DNA from: an uncultured Prevotella sp.
Lineage (GTDB): Bacteria > Bacteroidota > Bacteroidia > Bacteroidales > Bacteroidaceae
Direction of reading: 5' to 3'
Length of the DNA: 64,000 nucleotides
NCBI GenBank assembly: GCA_945875635.1
Contig: CAMCLD010000005.1
Span: 47,881 to 111,880 of the forward strand
Under the pieces are notes generated by a model that was not told the DNA's origin, did not search any database, and saw nothing but the letters and a program-made list of their open reading frames with translations. Positions 54,474 to 64,000 of the stretch are shown here, piece by piece. Both the position numbers and the translations under genes were made by a program. Each line of letters starts with the position of its first letter. Position 1 is the stretch's first letter.

Positions 54474-54740
54474 TTATTTCTTGTTTCCTGAGTGACCGCC
54501 GAAACGTCTGGTAGGGCTAAACTCTCCGAGTTTGTGTCCAACCATGTTCTCAGTAATGTAAACAGGTATGAATTTATTTCCGTTATGAACAGCGACTGTA
54601 TGTCCCACGAAGTCAGGGGAAATCATCGATGCTCTGGCCCATGTCTTTACGACATTCTTCTTGCCGCTCTCGTTCATGGCAAGAATTTTCTTTTCAAGTG
54701 AAACGTTTATATATGGACCTTTCTTAAGTGAACGACTCAT
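54474..54740 (-). CDS. rpsS: Small ribosomal protein S19 (uS19)
   Basis: 88 residues; [20 protein letters not shown] and [20 protein letters not shown], the family signature. Confidence 0.98.
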   Translation of the reverse strand: MSRSLKKGPYINVSLEKKILAMNESGKKNVVKTWARASMISPDFVGHTVAVHNGNKFIPVYITENMVGHKLGEFSPTRRFGGHSGNKK

Positions 54741-54759
54741 AATTTTACTCTAATTAATG

Positions 54760-55587
54760 TTACTTCTTTTTAGCTCTTTCGATTATATACTTGTTAGAGT
54801 GCTTCTTCGGAGCTCGTGTCTTCAGACCCTTAGCATAGAGACCGTTGCGTGAGCGTGGGTGTCCTCCTGACTGACGTCCTTCACCACCACCCATTGGGTG
54901 ATCATGCGGGTTCATGACTACACCACGGTTGTGAGGTCTGCGTCCGAGCCAACGAGAGCGTCCTGCCTTACCGGACTGCTCAAGTGCATGGTCGGAGTTT
55001 CCGACACTTCCGACGGTTGCTTTACATACCGAAAGAATCTTACGAGTCTCTCCAGATGGAAGTTTGATTACACAATAACTGCCCTCACGAGAAGTCAACT
55101 GAGCGAAATTTCCAGCTGAGCGTACGAGAAGTGCGCCTTGTCCTGGTCTAAGCTCAATATTGTGGATTACTGTACCAACTGGAATGTTTGCGAGTGGTAG
55201 AGCGTTGCCAATTTCTGGTGCGGCATCTGCGCCTGACATCAACTTGTCGCCAACCTGAAGTCCATTAGGAGCGATGATATAACGTTTCTCACCATCAGCA
55301 TAGAACAGCAGGGCGATGCGAGCCGAGCGGTTTGGGTCGTACTCAATCGTCTTTACTGTTGCTGGAACACCATCCTTCTCTCGTTTAAAGTCGATGATAC
55401 GGTATTTTCTCTTGTGTCCGCCACCTCTGTAGCGCACTGTCATCTTACCGGTGTTATCCCTACCACCAGTAGAACGCTTACCGTAAACGAGAGACTTCTC
55501 TGGCACGGATGCAGTAATTTCCTCGAACGTGCCAATAACTCTGTGTCTTTGTCCCGGAGTAACCGGTTTTAATTTACGTACTGCCAT
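54760..55587 (-). CDS. rplB: Large ribosomal protein L2 (uL2)
   Basis: 275 residues; [24 protein letters not shown] start and [20 protein letters not shown] with the functionally important His near the peptidyl-transferase centre. Confidence 0.98.
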   Translation of the reverse strand: MAVRKLKPVTPGQRHRVIGTFEEITASVPEKSLVYGKRSTGGRDNTGKMTVRYRGGGHKRKYRIIDFKREKDGVPATVKTIEYDPNRSARIALLFYADGEKRYIIAPNGLQVGDKLMSGADAAPEIGNALPLANIPVGTVIHNIELRPGQGALLVRSAGNFAQLTSREGSYCVIKLPSGETRKILSVCKATVGSVGNSDHALEQSGKAGRSRWLGRRPHNRGVVMNPHDHPMGGGEGRQSGGHPRSRNGLYAKGLKTRAPKKHSNKYIIERAKKK

Positions 55588-55594
55588 TGTTTAT

Positions 55595-56038
55595 TTAAAT
55601 ATTGCCATAAAAATCTATTGTATCGCCTTCCTTGAGGGTGACGATTGCTTTCTTGAATGCGTTCTTCTGTCCTTTTATGAGACCGCTTCTTGTATATCTG
55701 CTTGAACGCTTTCCTGTATAGCGAAGTGTGTTAACTGCGAGAACCTTTACGTTGTAGAAATTCTCCACCTCGTTCTTTATCTGCTCTTTTGTTGCTTCTG
55801 GCTTAACGATGAATCCATATTGAACGAGAGCTGGTTTTTCATATACGAGGATTTTCTTTTCTTTTTTCAAGCCTTCCTTATGTCTTCTGTTCTTCACGAT
55901 GTAAGAACGAACCTCTTCAGTAGCATTGAACTTCTCAGCAGTCTTCTTGCTGCGAGCAACTAGCTTCTTTGGCTCAGAAGACTTGTCGGTAATCTTAGTC
56001 ATCTTCTCGGTGACCAATGGTTTGATTAATATTGCCAT
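55595..56038 (-). CDS. rplW: Large ribosomal protein L23 (uL23) with N-terminal insertion
   Basis: 147 residues, against about 95-100 in most bacteria. Start MAILIKPLVTEKMTKITDKS is normal. Residues about 20-70 form an extra Lys/Glu-rich segment (KKLVARSKKTAEKFNATEEV). The normal core resumes at YGFIVKPEATKEQIKNEVEN and VLAVNTLRYTGKRSSRYTRS. The insertion faces the tunnel-exit region where SRP and trigger factor dock, going by known L23 structure. Confidence 0.94.
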   Translation of the reverse strand: MAILIKPLVTEKMTKITDKSSEPKKLVARSKKTAEKFNATEEVRSYIVKNRRHKEGLKKEKKILVYEKPALVQYGFIVKPEATKEQIKNEVENFYNVKVLAVNTLRYTGKRSSRYTRSGLIKGQKNAFKKAIVTLKEGDTIDFYGNI

Positions 56039-56055
56039 TATTCCTTGTCTCCTAA

Positions 56056-56685
56056 TTATTTAATTAAAGTTGCATTGATTTTCTCAAAAGAATTCTCTGC
56101 TACCACGAGCATATCTGCATTCAGAATCTTGTAAGTATTTATTTCAGAAGCAGTCATGATTTCTACCTTCTGAAGATTTCGAGCTGACAAATATACGTTT
56201 TTATTTACTTCTGGCAAAACCAAGAGTATTTTCTTGCCGTCGACTTTCAGATTTTTAGCAATATTTAAGAACTCTTTTGTCTTTGGAGTTTCAATATTGA
56301 AGTTTTCAACGGCAATGATTGCATTTTCCTGTGCCTTGTAAGTAAGAGCAGATTTACGTGCCAACTGTTTAACTTTTTTGTTGAGTTTGAAACCGTAGTC
56401 ACGTGGTTTTGGTCCGAATACTCGTCCACCGCCTCTGAGCAAAGGAGAGTTGATGTCGCCATGACGTGCACCTCCACCACCTTTCTGGCGTCCGAGTTTA
56501 CGGGTAGAGCCTTTGTGCTCACTTCTTTCCTTAGACTTTGCAGTACCCTGTCTCTGATTAGCGAGGTATTGCTTTACGTCGAGATATATGACGTGGTCGT
56601 TTGGTTCTATTCCGAAGACAGACTCGTTCAACGTAATCTTTCTTCCGGTCTCCTGACCTTTGATATCTAAAACGTTAATATCCAT
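56056..56685 (-). CDS. rplD: Large ribosomal protein L4 (uL4)
   Basis: 209 residues; [20 protein letters not shown] and [20 protein letters not shown], the tunnel-lining loop. Start overlaps the rplC stop by one base (TAATG). Confidence 0.98.
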   Translation of the reverse strand: MDINVLDIKGQETGRKITLNESVFGIEPNDHVIYLDVKQYLANQRQGTAKSKERSEHKGSTRKLGRQKGGGGARHGDINSPLLRGGGRVFGPKPRDYGFKLNKKVKQLARKSALTYKAQENAIIAVENFNIETPKTKEFLNIAKNLKVDGKKILLVLPEVNKNVYLSARNLQKVEIMTASEINTYKILNADMLVVAENSFEKINATLIK

Positions 56686-57299
56686 TACTTATTAATTATT
56701 ACAGTTGAACCATTACATCCAGCGACACTACCTTTCACCAACAGAAGGTTGTGCTCTGGAATTACCTTTAACACTTTGAGGTTCTGGGTTGTAACCCTGT
56801 CACCACCCATTTGTCCACCCATTCGCATTCCCTTGAACACTTTAGCTGGGTAAGAACAAGCGCCTATAGAACCTGGTTTGCGCGCGCGGTCGTCCTGTCC
56901 GTGTGTGCTTTGTCCTACTCCACCGAAGCCGTGACGTTTTACTACACCCTGGAATCCTTTTCCTTTTGATGTACCGATTACGTCCACGAACTCTGCGTCG
57001 TTGAACAACTCCACTGTAATAGTGTCACCGAGGTTGTATTCCTCGTCAAACTTGAACTCGGCCAAGTGCTTTTTTGGTGTTGTGCCTGCCTTCTTGAAGA
57101 TTCCCAACATTGGCTTGGTAGTGTTTTTCTCCTTAGCCTCTCCGAAACCTAACTGAACAGCCTTGTAACCATCTTTCTCAACGGTTTTAACCTGGGTTAC
57201 AACACAAGGACCAGCTTCGATAACAGTGCACGGTACATTCTTGCCGTCGGCACTGAATACGGATGTCATTCCGATTTTTTTTCCTAATAATCCTGGCAT
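56685..57299 (-). CDS. rplC: Large ribosomal protein L3 (uL3)
   Basis: 204 residues; [20 protein letters not shown] start and [20 protein letters not shown] with [20 protein letters not shown], the Gln methylation region of L3. Confidence 0.98.
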   Translation of the reverse strand: MPGLLGKKIGMTSVFSADGKNVPCTVIEAGPCVVTQVKTVEKDGYKAVQLGFGEAKEKNTTKPMLGIFKKAGTTPKKHLAEFKFDEEYNLGDTITVELFNDAEFVDVIGTSKGKGFQGVVKRHGFGGVGQSTHGQDDRARKPGSIGACSYPAKVFKGMRMGGQMGGDRVTTQNLKVLKVIPEHNLLLVKGSVAGCNGSTVIINK

Positions 57300-57349
57300 T
57301 TCAATTAATATTAAATGATATAAATAAATTCTGTGTTTTAAAAAACAGC

Positions 57350-57655
57350 CTACACTTTAATCTCCACTTCTACGCCTGAAGGAAGTTCGAGCTTCATGAG
57401 GGCGTCAACAGTCTTGGTTGTTGAGCTGTAGATGTCAATGAGGCGTTTGTAGTCAGACAGCTGGAACTGCTCGCGTGATTTCTTGTTCACGAAAGTACTT
57501 CTGTTTACCGTGTAGATGCGCTTGCGTGTTGGAAGTGGAATAGGTCCGCTAACGATGGCATCTGTTGCTTTTACTGCCTTTACGATTTTCTCAGCTGACT
57601 TGTCCACAAGCTGGTGGTCGTAGCTTTTAAGCTTGATTCTGATTTTCTGACTCAT
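57350..57655 (-). CDS. rpsJ: Small ribosomal protein S10 (uS10)
   Basis: 101 residues; [40 protein letters not shown] and a VEIKV end. First gene of the S10 part of the cluster; also the NusG-binding transcription factor NusE. Confidence 0.98.
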   Translation of the reverse strand: MSQKIRIKLKSYDHQLVDKSAEKIVKAVKATDAIVSGPIPLPTRKRIYTVNRSTFVNKKSREQFQLSDYKRLIDIYSSTTKTVDALMKLELPSGVEVEIKV

Positions 57656-57691
57656 ACTTCTTTTTGTTTTTAAAATATTTGTTATTACTTG

Positions 57692-57725
57692 GAGGGTGCT
57701 TAAGAGTCATTCGCTAAGCACCCTC
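57692..57725. promoter_or_regulatory. Hairpin between fusA and rpsJ
   Basis: GAGGGTGCTTA (57692-57702) and TAAGCACCCTC (57715-57725) form a perfect 11-bp stem with a 12-nt loop in the 82-nt gap. No T-run follows on the minus strand, so it is more likely an attenuation, processing or mRNA-stability site than a full terminator. Confidence 0.6.
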
Positions 57726-57737
57726 TTTAGAAATCTA

Positions 57738-59852
57738 TTATACTAAATCTGTGCGTCCTTTGAATTCCTCGAGAACGGTTTTTGCGATGCTTGAGGACAA
57801 TGGCTCATGATGGTCATACTCCATGGAGCTTGTAGCTCTACCGGATGTGATGGTACGCAGAGCTGTTACGTATCCGAACATTTCTGCCAGCGGAACCATA
57901 GCCTTTACGATGCGTGCACCGCTTCGTGCCTCTTCCATACCCTGTACCATGCCACGGCGTTTGTTGAGGTCACCGATAACGTCACCCATGTTCTCCTCTG
58001 GGGTAACGACCTCTACCTTCATGATAGGCTCCATGAGCACAGGCTTAGCCTTCGGGCAGAGGACCTTGAATGCCTGATGGGCAACAAGCTCGAATGAAAG
58101 CTGGTCGGAGTCAACTGGGTGGAAGCTACCGTCTGTAAGAGTAACCTTCATTCCAACCATTGGGAAGCCTCCGAGTACACCACTCTTGAGACAGTCCTTG
58201 AAGCCTTTTTCTACGGATGGTATGAATTCTTTTGGCACGTTACCGCCTTTCACCTCGTTGATGAACTGCAAGTCGCCTTCTGTGTAGTCCTCGTCTTTCG
58301 GACCTATTGTCACGTCGATGCATGCGAATTTACCACGTCCACCAGACTGTTTCTTGTATGTCTCACGGCTCTGTGCAGTTCCGATGATTGCCTCTTTGTA
58401 GTTAACCTGAGGCTTACCTTGGTTACACTCTACCTTGAACTCACGTTTCAGTCGGTCGATGATGATATCGAGGTGAAGCTCACCCATACCGGAGATGATG
58501 GTCTGTCCGCTCTGCTCGTCTGTTCTTACTGTGAATGTCGGGTCCTCTTCTGCGAGTTTTGCAAGTCCGTTGTCGAGCTTGGCGATGTCAGCCTGGCTCT
58601 TTGGCTCAACAGCTATTGAAATCACGGTATCTGGGAAGGTCATGGACTCCAGTACGATAGGCTTGTTCTCGTCGCAGAGAGTATCTCCCGTACGTATGTC
58701 TTTGAATCCTACTCCTGCTCCGATATCACCAGCATCGATTGACTCCATAGGAATTTCCTTGTTGGAGTTCATCTGGAAGAGTCGGCTGATGCGCTCCTTC
58801 TTGCCTGAGCGAGGATTATATACGTAAGAGCCGGCTGTCACCTTACCAGAATATACGCGGAAGAAGACGAGTCGTCCCATGAACGGGTCTGTAGCGATTT
58901 TGAATGCCAGGGCCGATGTTGGTTCTGTCTCTGACGGTTTGCGTCCTTCCTCTTCCTCTGTGTCAGGATTTACGCCCATTACGGCTTCTGTGTCGAGTGG
59001 TGAAGGCAGGAATGCACATGTATAGTCGAGCAGAGGCTGTACTCCCTTGTTCTTGTATGATGAGCCAAGCAGCATAGGAGTAATCTCCATTGCTATGGTA
59101 CCTTTTCTGATGGCAGCTATGAGTTTTTCCTCTGGTATGTCTTTACCGTCGAGGTAGAGTTCCATAACCTCATCGTCGAAGTTTGCTGCATTCTCTACCA
59201 TCTTGTCGTGCCATTCATTGGCCTCGTCAACGAGGTCGGCAGGAATATCCTCAATGTCATATTCTGCGCCCATTGTCTCGTCGTGCCACAGGATAGCCTT
59301 CATTTTTATGAGATCGACAACACCTTTGAAGTTTTCCTCTGCTCCGATAGGAATCTGTACGGGACATGGATTAGCTCCCAGAATGTCCTTCATCTGCTGT
59401 ACCGTCTCATAAAAGTCTGCACCCGAGCGGTCCATTTTGTTTACATATCCTATACGTGGCACGTTGTATTTGTCAGCCTGACGCCATACTGTTTCAGACT
59501 GTGGCTGTACTCCGTCGGCAGCTGAATAAGTAGCAATTGCACCGTCAAGAACTCGGAGAGAGCGCTCCACCTCAGCTGTAAAGTCAACGTGTCCTGGAGT
59601 GTCAATCAGATTAATCTTGTAAGTTTTGCCGTCATAATTCCAGTTGCAGGTTGTAGCTGCGGAAGTAATGGTTATACCACGCTCCTGCTCCTGTGCCATC
59701 CAGTCCATGGTAGCGGCTCCATCGTGCACCTCACCTATTTTGTGAGTCTTTCCCGTGTAGAAAAGAATACGTTCCGAAGTCGTTGTCTTTCCAGCATCGA
59801 TATGCGCCATGATACCGATGTTTCTTGTCAAATGTAAATCGCGATTTGCCAT
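57738..59852 (-). CDS. fusA: Elongation factor G
   Basis: 704 residues. GTPase motifs [19 protein letters not shown] (P-loop), ERGITITSA (switch I), DTPGHVDF (G3), NKMD (G4). Domain IV end includes [20 protein letters not shown], as in translating EF-G. Moves tRNAs on the ribosome. It is followed by rpsJ with no tuf gene between, a Bacteroidota trait. Confidence 0.98.
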   Translation of the reverse strand: MANRDLHLTRNIGIMAHIDAGKTTTSERILFYTGKTHKIGEVHDGAATMDWMAQEQERGITITSAATTCNWNYDGKTYKINLIDTPGHVDFTAEVERSLRVLDGAIATYSAADGVQPQSETVWRQADKYNVPRIGYVNKMDRSGADFYETVQQMKDILGANPCPVQIPIGAEENFKGVVDLIKMKAILWHDETMGAEYDIEDIPADLVDEANEWHDKMVENAANFDDEVMELYLDGKDIPEEKLIAAIRKGTIAMEITPMLLGSSYKNKGVQPLLDYTCAFLPSPLDTEAVMGVNPDTEEEEGRKPSETEPTSALAFKIATDPFMGRLVFFRVYSGKVTAGSYVYNPRSGKKERISRLFQMNSNKEIPMESIDAGDIGAGVGFKDIRTGDTLCDENKPIVLESMTFPDTVISIAVEPKSQADIAKLDNGLAKLAEEDPTFTVRTDEQSGQTIISGMGELHLDIIIDRLKREFKVECNQGKPQVNYKEAIIGTAQSRETYKKQSGGRGKFACIDVTIGPKDEDYTEGDLQFINEVKGGNVPKEFIPSVEKGFKDCLKSGVLGGFPMVGMKVTLTDGSFHPVDSDQLSFELVAHQAFKVLCPKAKPVLMEPIMKVEVVTPEENMGDVIGDLNKRRGMVQGMEEARSGARIVKAMVPLAEMFGYVTALRTITSGRATSSMEYDHHEPLSSSIAKTVLEEFKGRTDLV

Positions 59853-59879
59853 TTTATTGTTACCCTTTATTTATAGATT

Positions 59880-60356
59880 TTAGAATCTGAAATGAGCAAA
59901 TGCACGGTTAGCCTCTGCCATACGGTGCATGTCTTCCTTACGCTTGAATGCTCCACCCTGGTTGTTGAATGCGTCCATTATCTCAGCTGCGAGCTTGTCT
60001 GCCATGCTTTTTCCGCCGCGCTTGCGTGCGAATGATATCATGTTCTTCATTGAAACGCTTTCCTTGCGGTCTGGACGGATTTCTGTTGGAACCTGGAATG
60101 TAGCTCCACCGATACGGCGGCTCTTCACCTCAACCTGTGGTGTGATGTTGTCGAGTGCCTGTTTCCAGATGTCGAGAGCAGGTTTTTCCTCGCTCTTCAT
60201 TTTCTCTGTAACAATTTCGAGAGCTTTGTAGAAAATCTCGTATGATGTGTTTTTCTTTCCATCATACATGAGGTGGTTAACGAACTTTGATACTTTCTGG
60301 TCGTTAAATCTTGGGTCAGGCAATACCTGACGCTTCTTTGGTTTTGCTTTTCTCAT
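59880..60356 (-). CDS. rpsG: Small ribosomal protein S7 (uS7)
   Basis: 158 residues; [20 protein letters not shown] start and [20 protein letters not shown]. Binds the 3' major domain of 16S rRNA. Confidence 0.98.
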   Translation of the reverse strand: MRKAKPKKRQVLPDPRFNDQKVSKFVNHLMYDGKKNTSYEIFYKALEIVTEKMKSEEKPALDIWKQALDNITPQVEVKSRRIGGATFQVPTEIRPDRKESVSMKNMISFARKRGGKSMADKLAAEIMDAFNNQGGAFKRKEDMHRMAEANRAFAHFRF

Positions 60357-60409
60357 TTTATTTATTATGTTTTATTCTGCGGAGGCTGTCGCATCTGTCG
60401 TTCTTCAAC

Positions 60410-60511
60410 GCCCACTCTTGGGCATTTACTCAACCTTAACTTTCTCCAGCAAAACGATTGTCTGTTTTTTGTGTCTTGGCCGCAAGCTCTCAGCCCTCAC
60501 CAGCTGTGAGC
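60410..60511. other. 178-nt gap between rpsL and rpsG with two weak hairpins
   Basis: GCCCA ctct TGGGC (60410-60423) and AGCTC/GAGCT (60485-60511). No protein gene and no promoter box are apparent. The gap is larger than others in the cluster. Confidence 0.4.
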
Positions 60512-60534
60512 TATTGGCTTATGACATAGTTTGT

Positions 60535-60915
60535 TTACTTCTTAGCCTTTGGCTTCTTTGCACCATACTTGGAACGGCGCTGTGTGCGGTTTGCCACACC
60601 TGCGGTATCGAGTGTACCACGTACGATGTGATAGCGCACACCTGGAAGGTCTTTCACACGTCCTCCGCGCACCAATACTATTGAGTGCTCCTGCAGGTTG
60701 TGTCCCTCTCCTGGGATGTAGGAGTTGACCTCTTTCTGGTTTGTCAAACGAACACGGGCAACTTTACGCATTGCCGAATTAGGCTTTTTCGGGGTTGTTG
60801 TGTAAACGCGCACACAAACACCGCGACGCTGTGGACAGTTGTCCAAAGCGGGTGACTTGCTCTTATCCTCAGCCACCTTTCTGCCTTTTCTAACTAATTG
60901 TGAAATAGTAGGCAT
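60535..60915 (-). CDS. rpsL: Small ribosomal protein S12 (uS12)
   Basis: 126 residues; [20 protein letters not shown] start. [19 protein letters not shown] and [20 protein letters not shown] keep both lysines whose changes give streptomycin resistance, so the allele looks wild type. First gene of the cluster, with a promoter box at 61022. Confidence 0.98.
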   Translation of the reverse strand: MPTISQLVRKGRKVAEDKSKSPALDNCPQRRGVCVRVYTTTPKKPNSAMRKVARVRLTNQKEVNSYIPGEGHNLQEHSIVLVRGGRVKDLPGVRYHIVRGTLDTAGVANRTQRRSKYGAKKPKAKK

Positions 60916-61021
60916 AACTTTAACTTTTTATTTATATTTATATTTGTAATTATCAACGCTTTATATGTCAAACTCAATCTTCTACCAGCTGGCAAAAGAT
61001 TCGGTTTGCCGTATCGGGGTG

Positions 61022-61029
61022 CAAAATTA
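61022..61029 (-). promoter_or_regulatory. -7 box of the translation operon promoter
   Basis: TAATTTTG on the minus strand, 107 nt before rpsL. The surrounding 60916-61256 gap has no gene. Confidence 0.6.
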
Positions 61030-61256
61030 ATAATAAAATTCCACCTCACCTAATATATATAAGGACAAAGATAAAATATGTGGTATATTTAATTAAATAT
61101 AACACTTGTTAACAGATAATTAGTTGACAAATTGTATGTAGAACTGGCCGGCGGATTGAATATCTTCACCTGTTGTCACCCACACGAGTAATAAAAAAGT
61201 TTAGTTGCCGGCTTGTTCTGTGCGAGATAGGAATCTTGCATCCGCGAGAAAGGCGA

Positions 61257-61577
61257 TCAAGCGTCTCCTTTGACAGGACCGAAAGGAGCGATAGTCCTTG
61301 GGGAATTGGATGGGAAATTGATTTTCCCGAATTCCTTCTCGTATTTCACGATATTCTCCTGCAAGGCTCCGAGCAGTCGTTTCGCATGCTCAGGATTCAT
61401 GATGATCCGGCTTCTCACAGTTGGTTTTGGCACGCCAGGCAACAAAGAAGCGAAGTCGATTATAAATTCCGAACTGGAATGTGTTATTATCGCCAAGTTG
61501 GAATATATGCCTCCTGCCAAGTCCTGTGGTATCTCAATTTGGAACTGATTGCCGTTGTTGTTCTTTCCGTTTTCCAT
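61257..61577 (-). CDS. DUF3467 family protein
   Basis: 106 residues from MENGKNNNGNQFQIEIPQDL; a longer frame start at 61622 adds non-homologous residues. Core GIYSNLAIITHSSSEFIIDF and RIIMNPEHAKRLLGALQENI are typical of DUF3467, a small conserved beta-alpha protein. From memory, in Bacteroides it follows rpoC and precedes rpsL; here it precedes rpsL but rpoBC are absent. It has its own consensus promoter. Function unknown; context hints at transcription or translation. Confidence 0.9.
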   Translation of the reverse strand: MENGKNNNGNQFQIEIPQDLAGGIYSNLAIITHSSSEFIIDFASLLPGVPKPTVRSRIIMNPEHAKRLLGALQENIVKYEKEFGKINFPSNSPRTIAPFGPVKGDA

Positions 61578-61686
61578 AATTTGTAAAAATGTGCTACCTC
61601 GATACATCCATATATAACACACATTATTATATATATAGGAAGTATGTGGCAGCCTGTTAACAATTCGTTTGTTGTATATCCAATTA

Positions 61687-61717
61687 CAAAATTACCACAT
61701 AATTCTCAATTGACAAA
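61687..61717 (-). promoter_or_regulatory. Promoter of the DUF3467 gene
   Basis: On the minus strand TTTG (61717-61714), 19 nt, TAATTTTG (61694-61687): full consensus and exact spacing. Confidence 0.8.
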
Positions 61718-61871
61718 GTTTCGGGAACATTTTTTTGCTGAAGAACAGGCTTTTTTATTTCACGTATTCGATAATGCTGAAGAATGGGACATGCTATTGC
61801 GTACATGCTGCCAACGAGTTAACCCATCGGTATGCCATGCCCATCTGCGCACGACGACACGAGCAGATAGA

Positions 61872-61948
61872 ACATTGTGCAATGTGCCATTTTGGCATGT
61901 CATGTCAGTTCCAGGCGAGAAAGCCACCATTTTGGCACGTCTTTTGTA
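61872..61948 (+). promoter_or_regulatory. Inverted-repeat array and sigma-54-like element upstream of dnaK
   Basis: Palindromes ACATTGTGCAATGT (61872-61885) and TGCCATTTTGGCA (61885-61897), then CACCATTTTGGCAC (61925-61938). The last overlaps TTGGCACG-TCTT-TTGTA (61932-61948), which has the GG-N10-spacing of sigma-54 promoters but GT in place of the -12 GC. No TAnnTTTG box is found near dnaK, and CIRCE is absent. These repeats are therefore the best candidates for stress control. Confidence 0.5.
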
Positions 61949-61960
61949 TATGTGCAGATA

Positions 61961-61975
61961 GTGGCATTGAAGCCA
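61961..61975 (+). promoter_or_regulatory. Small hairpin in the dnaK leader
   Basis: GTGGC attga AGCCAC-type stem (GTGGC 61961-61965 with GCCAC), 45 nt before the start codon; may affect mRNA stability. Confidence 0.4.
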
Positions 61976-62019
61976 CGGATGACAACAACAGAATAATAAC
62001 AATAAAAACAGATAAGAAA

Positions 62020-63936
62020 ATGGGAAAGATTATTGGAATTGACTTGGGAACGACAAACAGCTGCGTTTCCGTGTTTGAAGGCAACGAGCCTGTTGTAATA
62101 GCCAACAGCGAGGGTAAGCGCACCACCCCTTCTGTCATAGGTTTTGTAAAGGACGGTGAGCGCAAGGTGGGCGACCCGGCAAAACGTCAGGCCATCACCA
62201 ACCCAAAGAATACCGTTTACTCTATCAAGCGTTTCATGGGTGAGACATACGCCCAGAGCCAGAAAGAAGCTGAGCGAGTGCCATTCAGCGTTGTCAACGA
62301 GGGAGGGTATCCACGCGTTGACATTGACGGTCGCAAATACACCCCGCAGGAAATTTCCGCAATGGTGCTTCAGAAAATGAAGAAGACAGCAGAGGATTAT
62401 CTCGGACAGGAGGTGACGGATGCAGTCATAACAGTTCCGGCATACTTCTCCGACTCTCAGCGTCAGGCTACCAAGGAAGCAGGTCAGATTGCAGGCCTTA
62501 ACGTCCAGCGTATAGTCAACGAGCCTACTGCCGCTGCCCTTGCCTATGGTGTTGACAAGGCAAATAAGGACATGAAGATTGCCGTGTTCGACCTTGGTGG
62601 AGGAACGTTCGACATCTCTATCCTGGAGTTCGGTGGCGGAGTATTTGAGGTTCTCTCCACAAACGGAGACACACACCTCGGTGGCGACGACTTCGACCAG
62701 GTAATCATCGACTGGCTTGTAAACGACTTCAAGTCTGCCGAAGGAATAGACCTGTCAAAAGACCCAATGGCGATGCAGCGTCTGAAAGAGGCAGCCGAGA
62801 AAGCCAAGATTGAGCTTTCAAGCACCACATCTACGGAAATCAACCTTCCTTACATCACAGCAGAGGGCGGTGTGCCAAAGCACTTGGTAAAGACCCTCAC
62901 ACGTTCACAGTTCGAGCAGCTTGCCCACGGACTTATTCAGGCATGTCTCGTTCCTTGCCAGAACGCTATGCGCGATGCCAAGTTGCAGACATCCGAGATT
63001 GACGAGGTAATCCTCGTTGGTGGCTCAAGCCGCATACCAGCCGTGCAGACTCTCGTGAAGAACTACTTCGGCAAGGAGCCTTCCAAGGGTGTCAACCCAG
63101 ACGAGGTGGTAGCCGTAGGCGCAGCCATCCAGGGTGCCATCCTCAACAAGGAGAACGGAGTGGGCGACATCGTGCTCCTCGACGTTACTCCTCTTACACT
63201 CGGTATCGAGACCATGGGTGGTGTCATGACAAAGCTCATCGAGGCAAACACCACAATCCCATGCAAGAAGAGCGAGACATTCTCTACTGCTGTCGATAAT
63301 CAGACTGCCGTTACTATCCACGTGCTTCAGGGCGAGCGTCCTATGGCTGCACAGAACAAGAGTATCGGACAGTTCAACCTTGAGGGTATAGCACCGGCAC
63401 GCCGTGGCGTTCCACAGATTGAGGTGACATTCGACATCGATGCCAACGGTATCCTCAACGTGAGCGCAAAGGACAAGGCTACAGGCAAGGAGCAGAAGAT
63501 ACGCATCGAGGCATCAAGTGGTCTGAGCCAGGAGGAGATTGACCGCATGAAGGCTGAGGCTGAGGCTAATGCCGCTGCCGACAAGGCCGAGCGCGAGCGT
63601 GTTGACAAAATGAACCAGGCTGACAGCATGATATTCACTACGGAGAATTTCCTGAAGGACAATGGTGACAAGATTCCAGCAGACCAGAAGCCGGCCATAG
63701 AGTCAGCACTCCAGCAGCTCAAGGATGCCCACAAGGCTGCCGACATCACCGCCATCGACAATGCCATCAACAACCTCAACCAGGTTATGCAGGCAGCCAG
63801 TGCACAGATGTACGGACAGGCAGGCGGAGCACAGCCAGGTGCCGACGCCGGCTTCAACGGCGGACAGCAGGCTGGCGGTCAGCAGACCAACAACTCTGAC
63901 AATATTCAGGACGCAGACTTCGAGGAGGTCAAATGA
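62020..63936 (+). CDS. dnaK: Molecular chaperone DnaK (Hsp70)
   Basis: 638 residues from [20 protein letters not shown]. The frame is open 285 nt further upstream but that part is non-coding in character. ATPase domain with [24 protein letters not shown] and [14 protein letters not shown]; linker and substrate domain after about residue 385; C-terminal Gly/Gln-rich tail ending [11 protein letters not shown] (EEVD-like bacterial end). Folds and protects proteins during stress. No grpE or dnaJ is adjacent within the window. A hairpin follows. Confidence 0.98.
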   Translation: MGKIIGIDLGTTNSCVSVFEGNEPVVIANSEGKRTTPSVIGFVKDGERKVGDPAKRQAITNPKNTVYSIKRFMGETYAQSQKEAERVPFSVVNEGGYPRVDIDGRKYTPQEISAMVLQKMKKTAEDYLGQEVTDAVITVPAYFSDSQRQATKEAGQIAGLNVQRIVNEPTAAALAYGVDKANKDMKIAVFDLGGGTFDISILEFGGGVFEVLSTNGDTHLGGDDFDQVIIDWLVNDFKSAEGIDLSKDPMAMQRLKEAAEKAKIELSSTTSTEINLPYITAEGGVPKHLVKTLTRSQFEQLAHGLIQACLVPCQNAMRDAKLQTSEIDEVILVGGSSRIPAVQTLVKNYFGKEPSKGVNPDEVVAVGAAIQGAILNKENGVGDIVLLDVTPLTLGIETMGGVMTKLIEANTTIPCKKSETFSTAVDNQTAVTIHVLQGERPMAAQNKSIGQFNLEGIAPARRGVPQIEVTFDIDANGILNVSAKDKATGKEQKIRIEASSGLSQEEIDRMKAEAEANAAADKAERERVDKMNQADSMIFTTENFLKDNGDKIPADQKPAIESALQQLKDAHKAADITAIDNAINNLNQVMQAASAQMYGQAGGAQPGADAGFNGGQQAGGQQTNNSDNIQDADFEEVK

Positions 63937-63974
63937 GACCGATAGGTAAAGACATAACAAAACACTATCAAATG

Positions 63975-64000
63975 GCGTGTAGCTCTGGTGAGTTACACGC
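63975..64000 (+). terminator. Probable dnaK terminator, at the window edge
   Basis: GCGTGTA pairs with TACACGC over a 12-nt loop; the T-run would lie beyond the window. Confidence 0.6.

Noticed and set aside
61735..62019. In-frame 95-residue extension of dnaK
   Set aside because: DnaK begins with [14 protein letters not shown] at 62020; the upstream codons are Cys/His-rich and unrelated, and they contain the regulatory inverted repeats.

Overview
The window comes from a member of the Bacteroidota, most likely a Prevotella-like (Prevotellaceae) genome. Four things point there. Many intergenic regions carry the Bacteroidota vegetative promoter -7 element TAnnTTTG. Several large secreted proteins end in type IX secretion (T9SS) C-terminal sorting domains. 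The ribosomal cluster follows the Bacteroidota order, with no tuf between fusA and rpsJ. Shine-Dalgarno sequences are weak. Base composition is moderate, with a visibly more GC-rich stretch in the mobile-element genes at 38.3-41.6 kb.

Layout. 1-1.1 kb: 3'-truncated PorT-like outer-membrane protein (T9SS) and a divergent 2[4Fe-4S] ferredoxin. 1.2-5.3 kb: a giant secreted protein with a small downstream ORF. 5.5-11.1 kb: an energy-transduction operon on the minus strand, exbB-exbD-exbD-tonB-pstS-like-TPR. 11.3-15.9 kb: aminotransferase, ribBA and an LptF/LptG-type LPS permease, separated by small inverted-repeat elements. 16.1-22.3 kb: aquaporin, a GH43 glycosidase, and a divergent CotH-kinase/CE2-esterase pair. 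22.3-33.6 kb: a glycine-zipper lipoprotein and four large T9SS cargo proteins, including an Omp28-like protein and an S8 protease. 33.8 kb: tRNA-Arg(ACG). 33.9-41.9 kb: an accessory region. 42-61 kb: DUF3332 protein, then a 33-gene translation cluster (rpsL to rplQ, all minus strand) with DUF3467 upstream. 62-63.9 kb: divergent dnaK.

The accessory region at 34-42 kb is the most interesting part. It holds an integrase, a RhuM-like protein, a probable oriT and a MobV relaxase, so it is a mobilizable element. It also holds an Abi_2 (AbiF/AbiD-like) gene. The Abi_2 gene is preceded by its own promoter and a roughly 90-nt leader that ends in a strong intrinsic terminator about 10 nt before the start codon. 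That is the layout expected of an RNA-antitoxin/protein-toxin module. Divergent from it, in the same intergenic gap, is a roughly 170-nt region that folds into one long interrupted hairpin resembling 6S RNA in shape. Three uncharacterised genes follow. Several families of non-coding inverted and tandem repeats occur elsewhere in the window.

All calls were made by reading translations and bases by eye. No database search or folding program was run.
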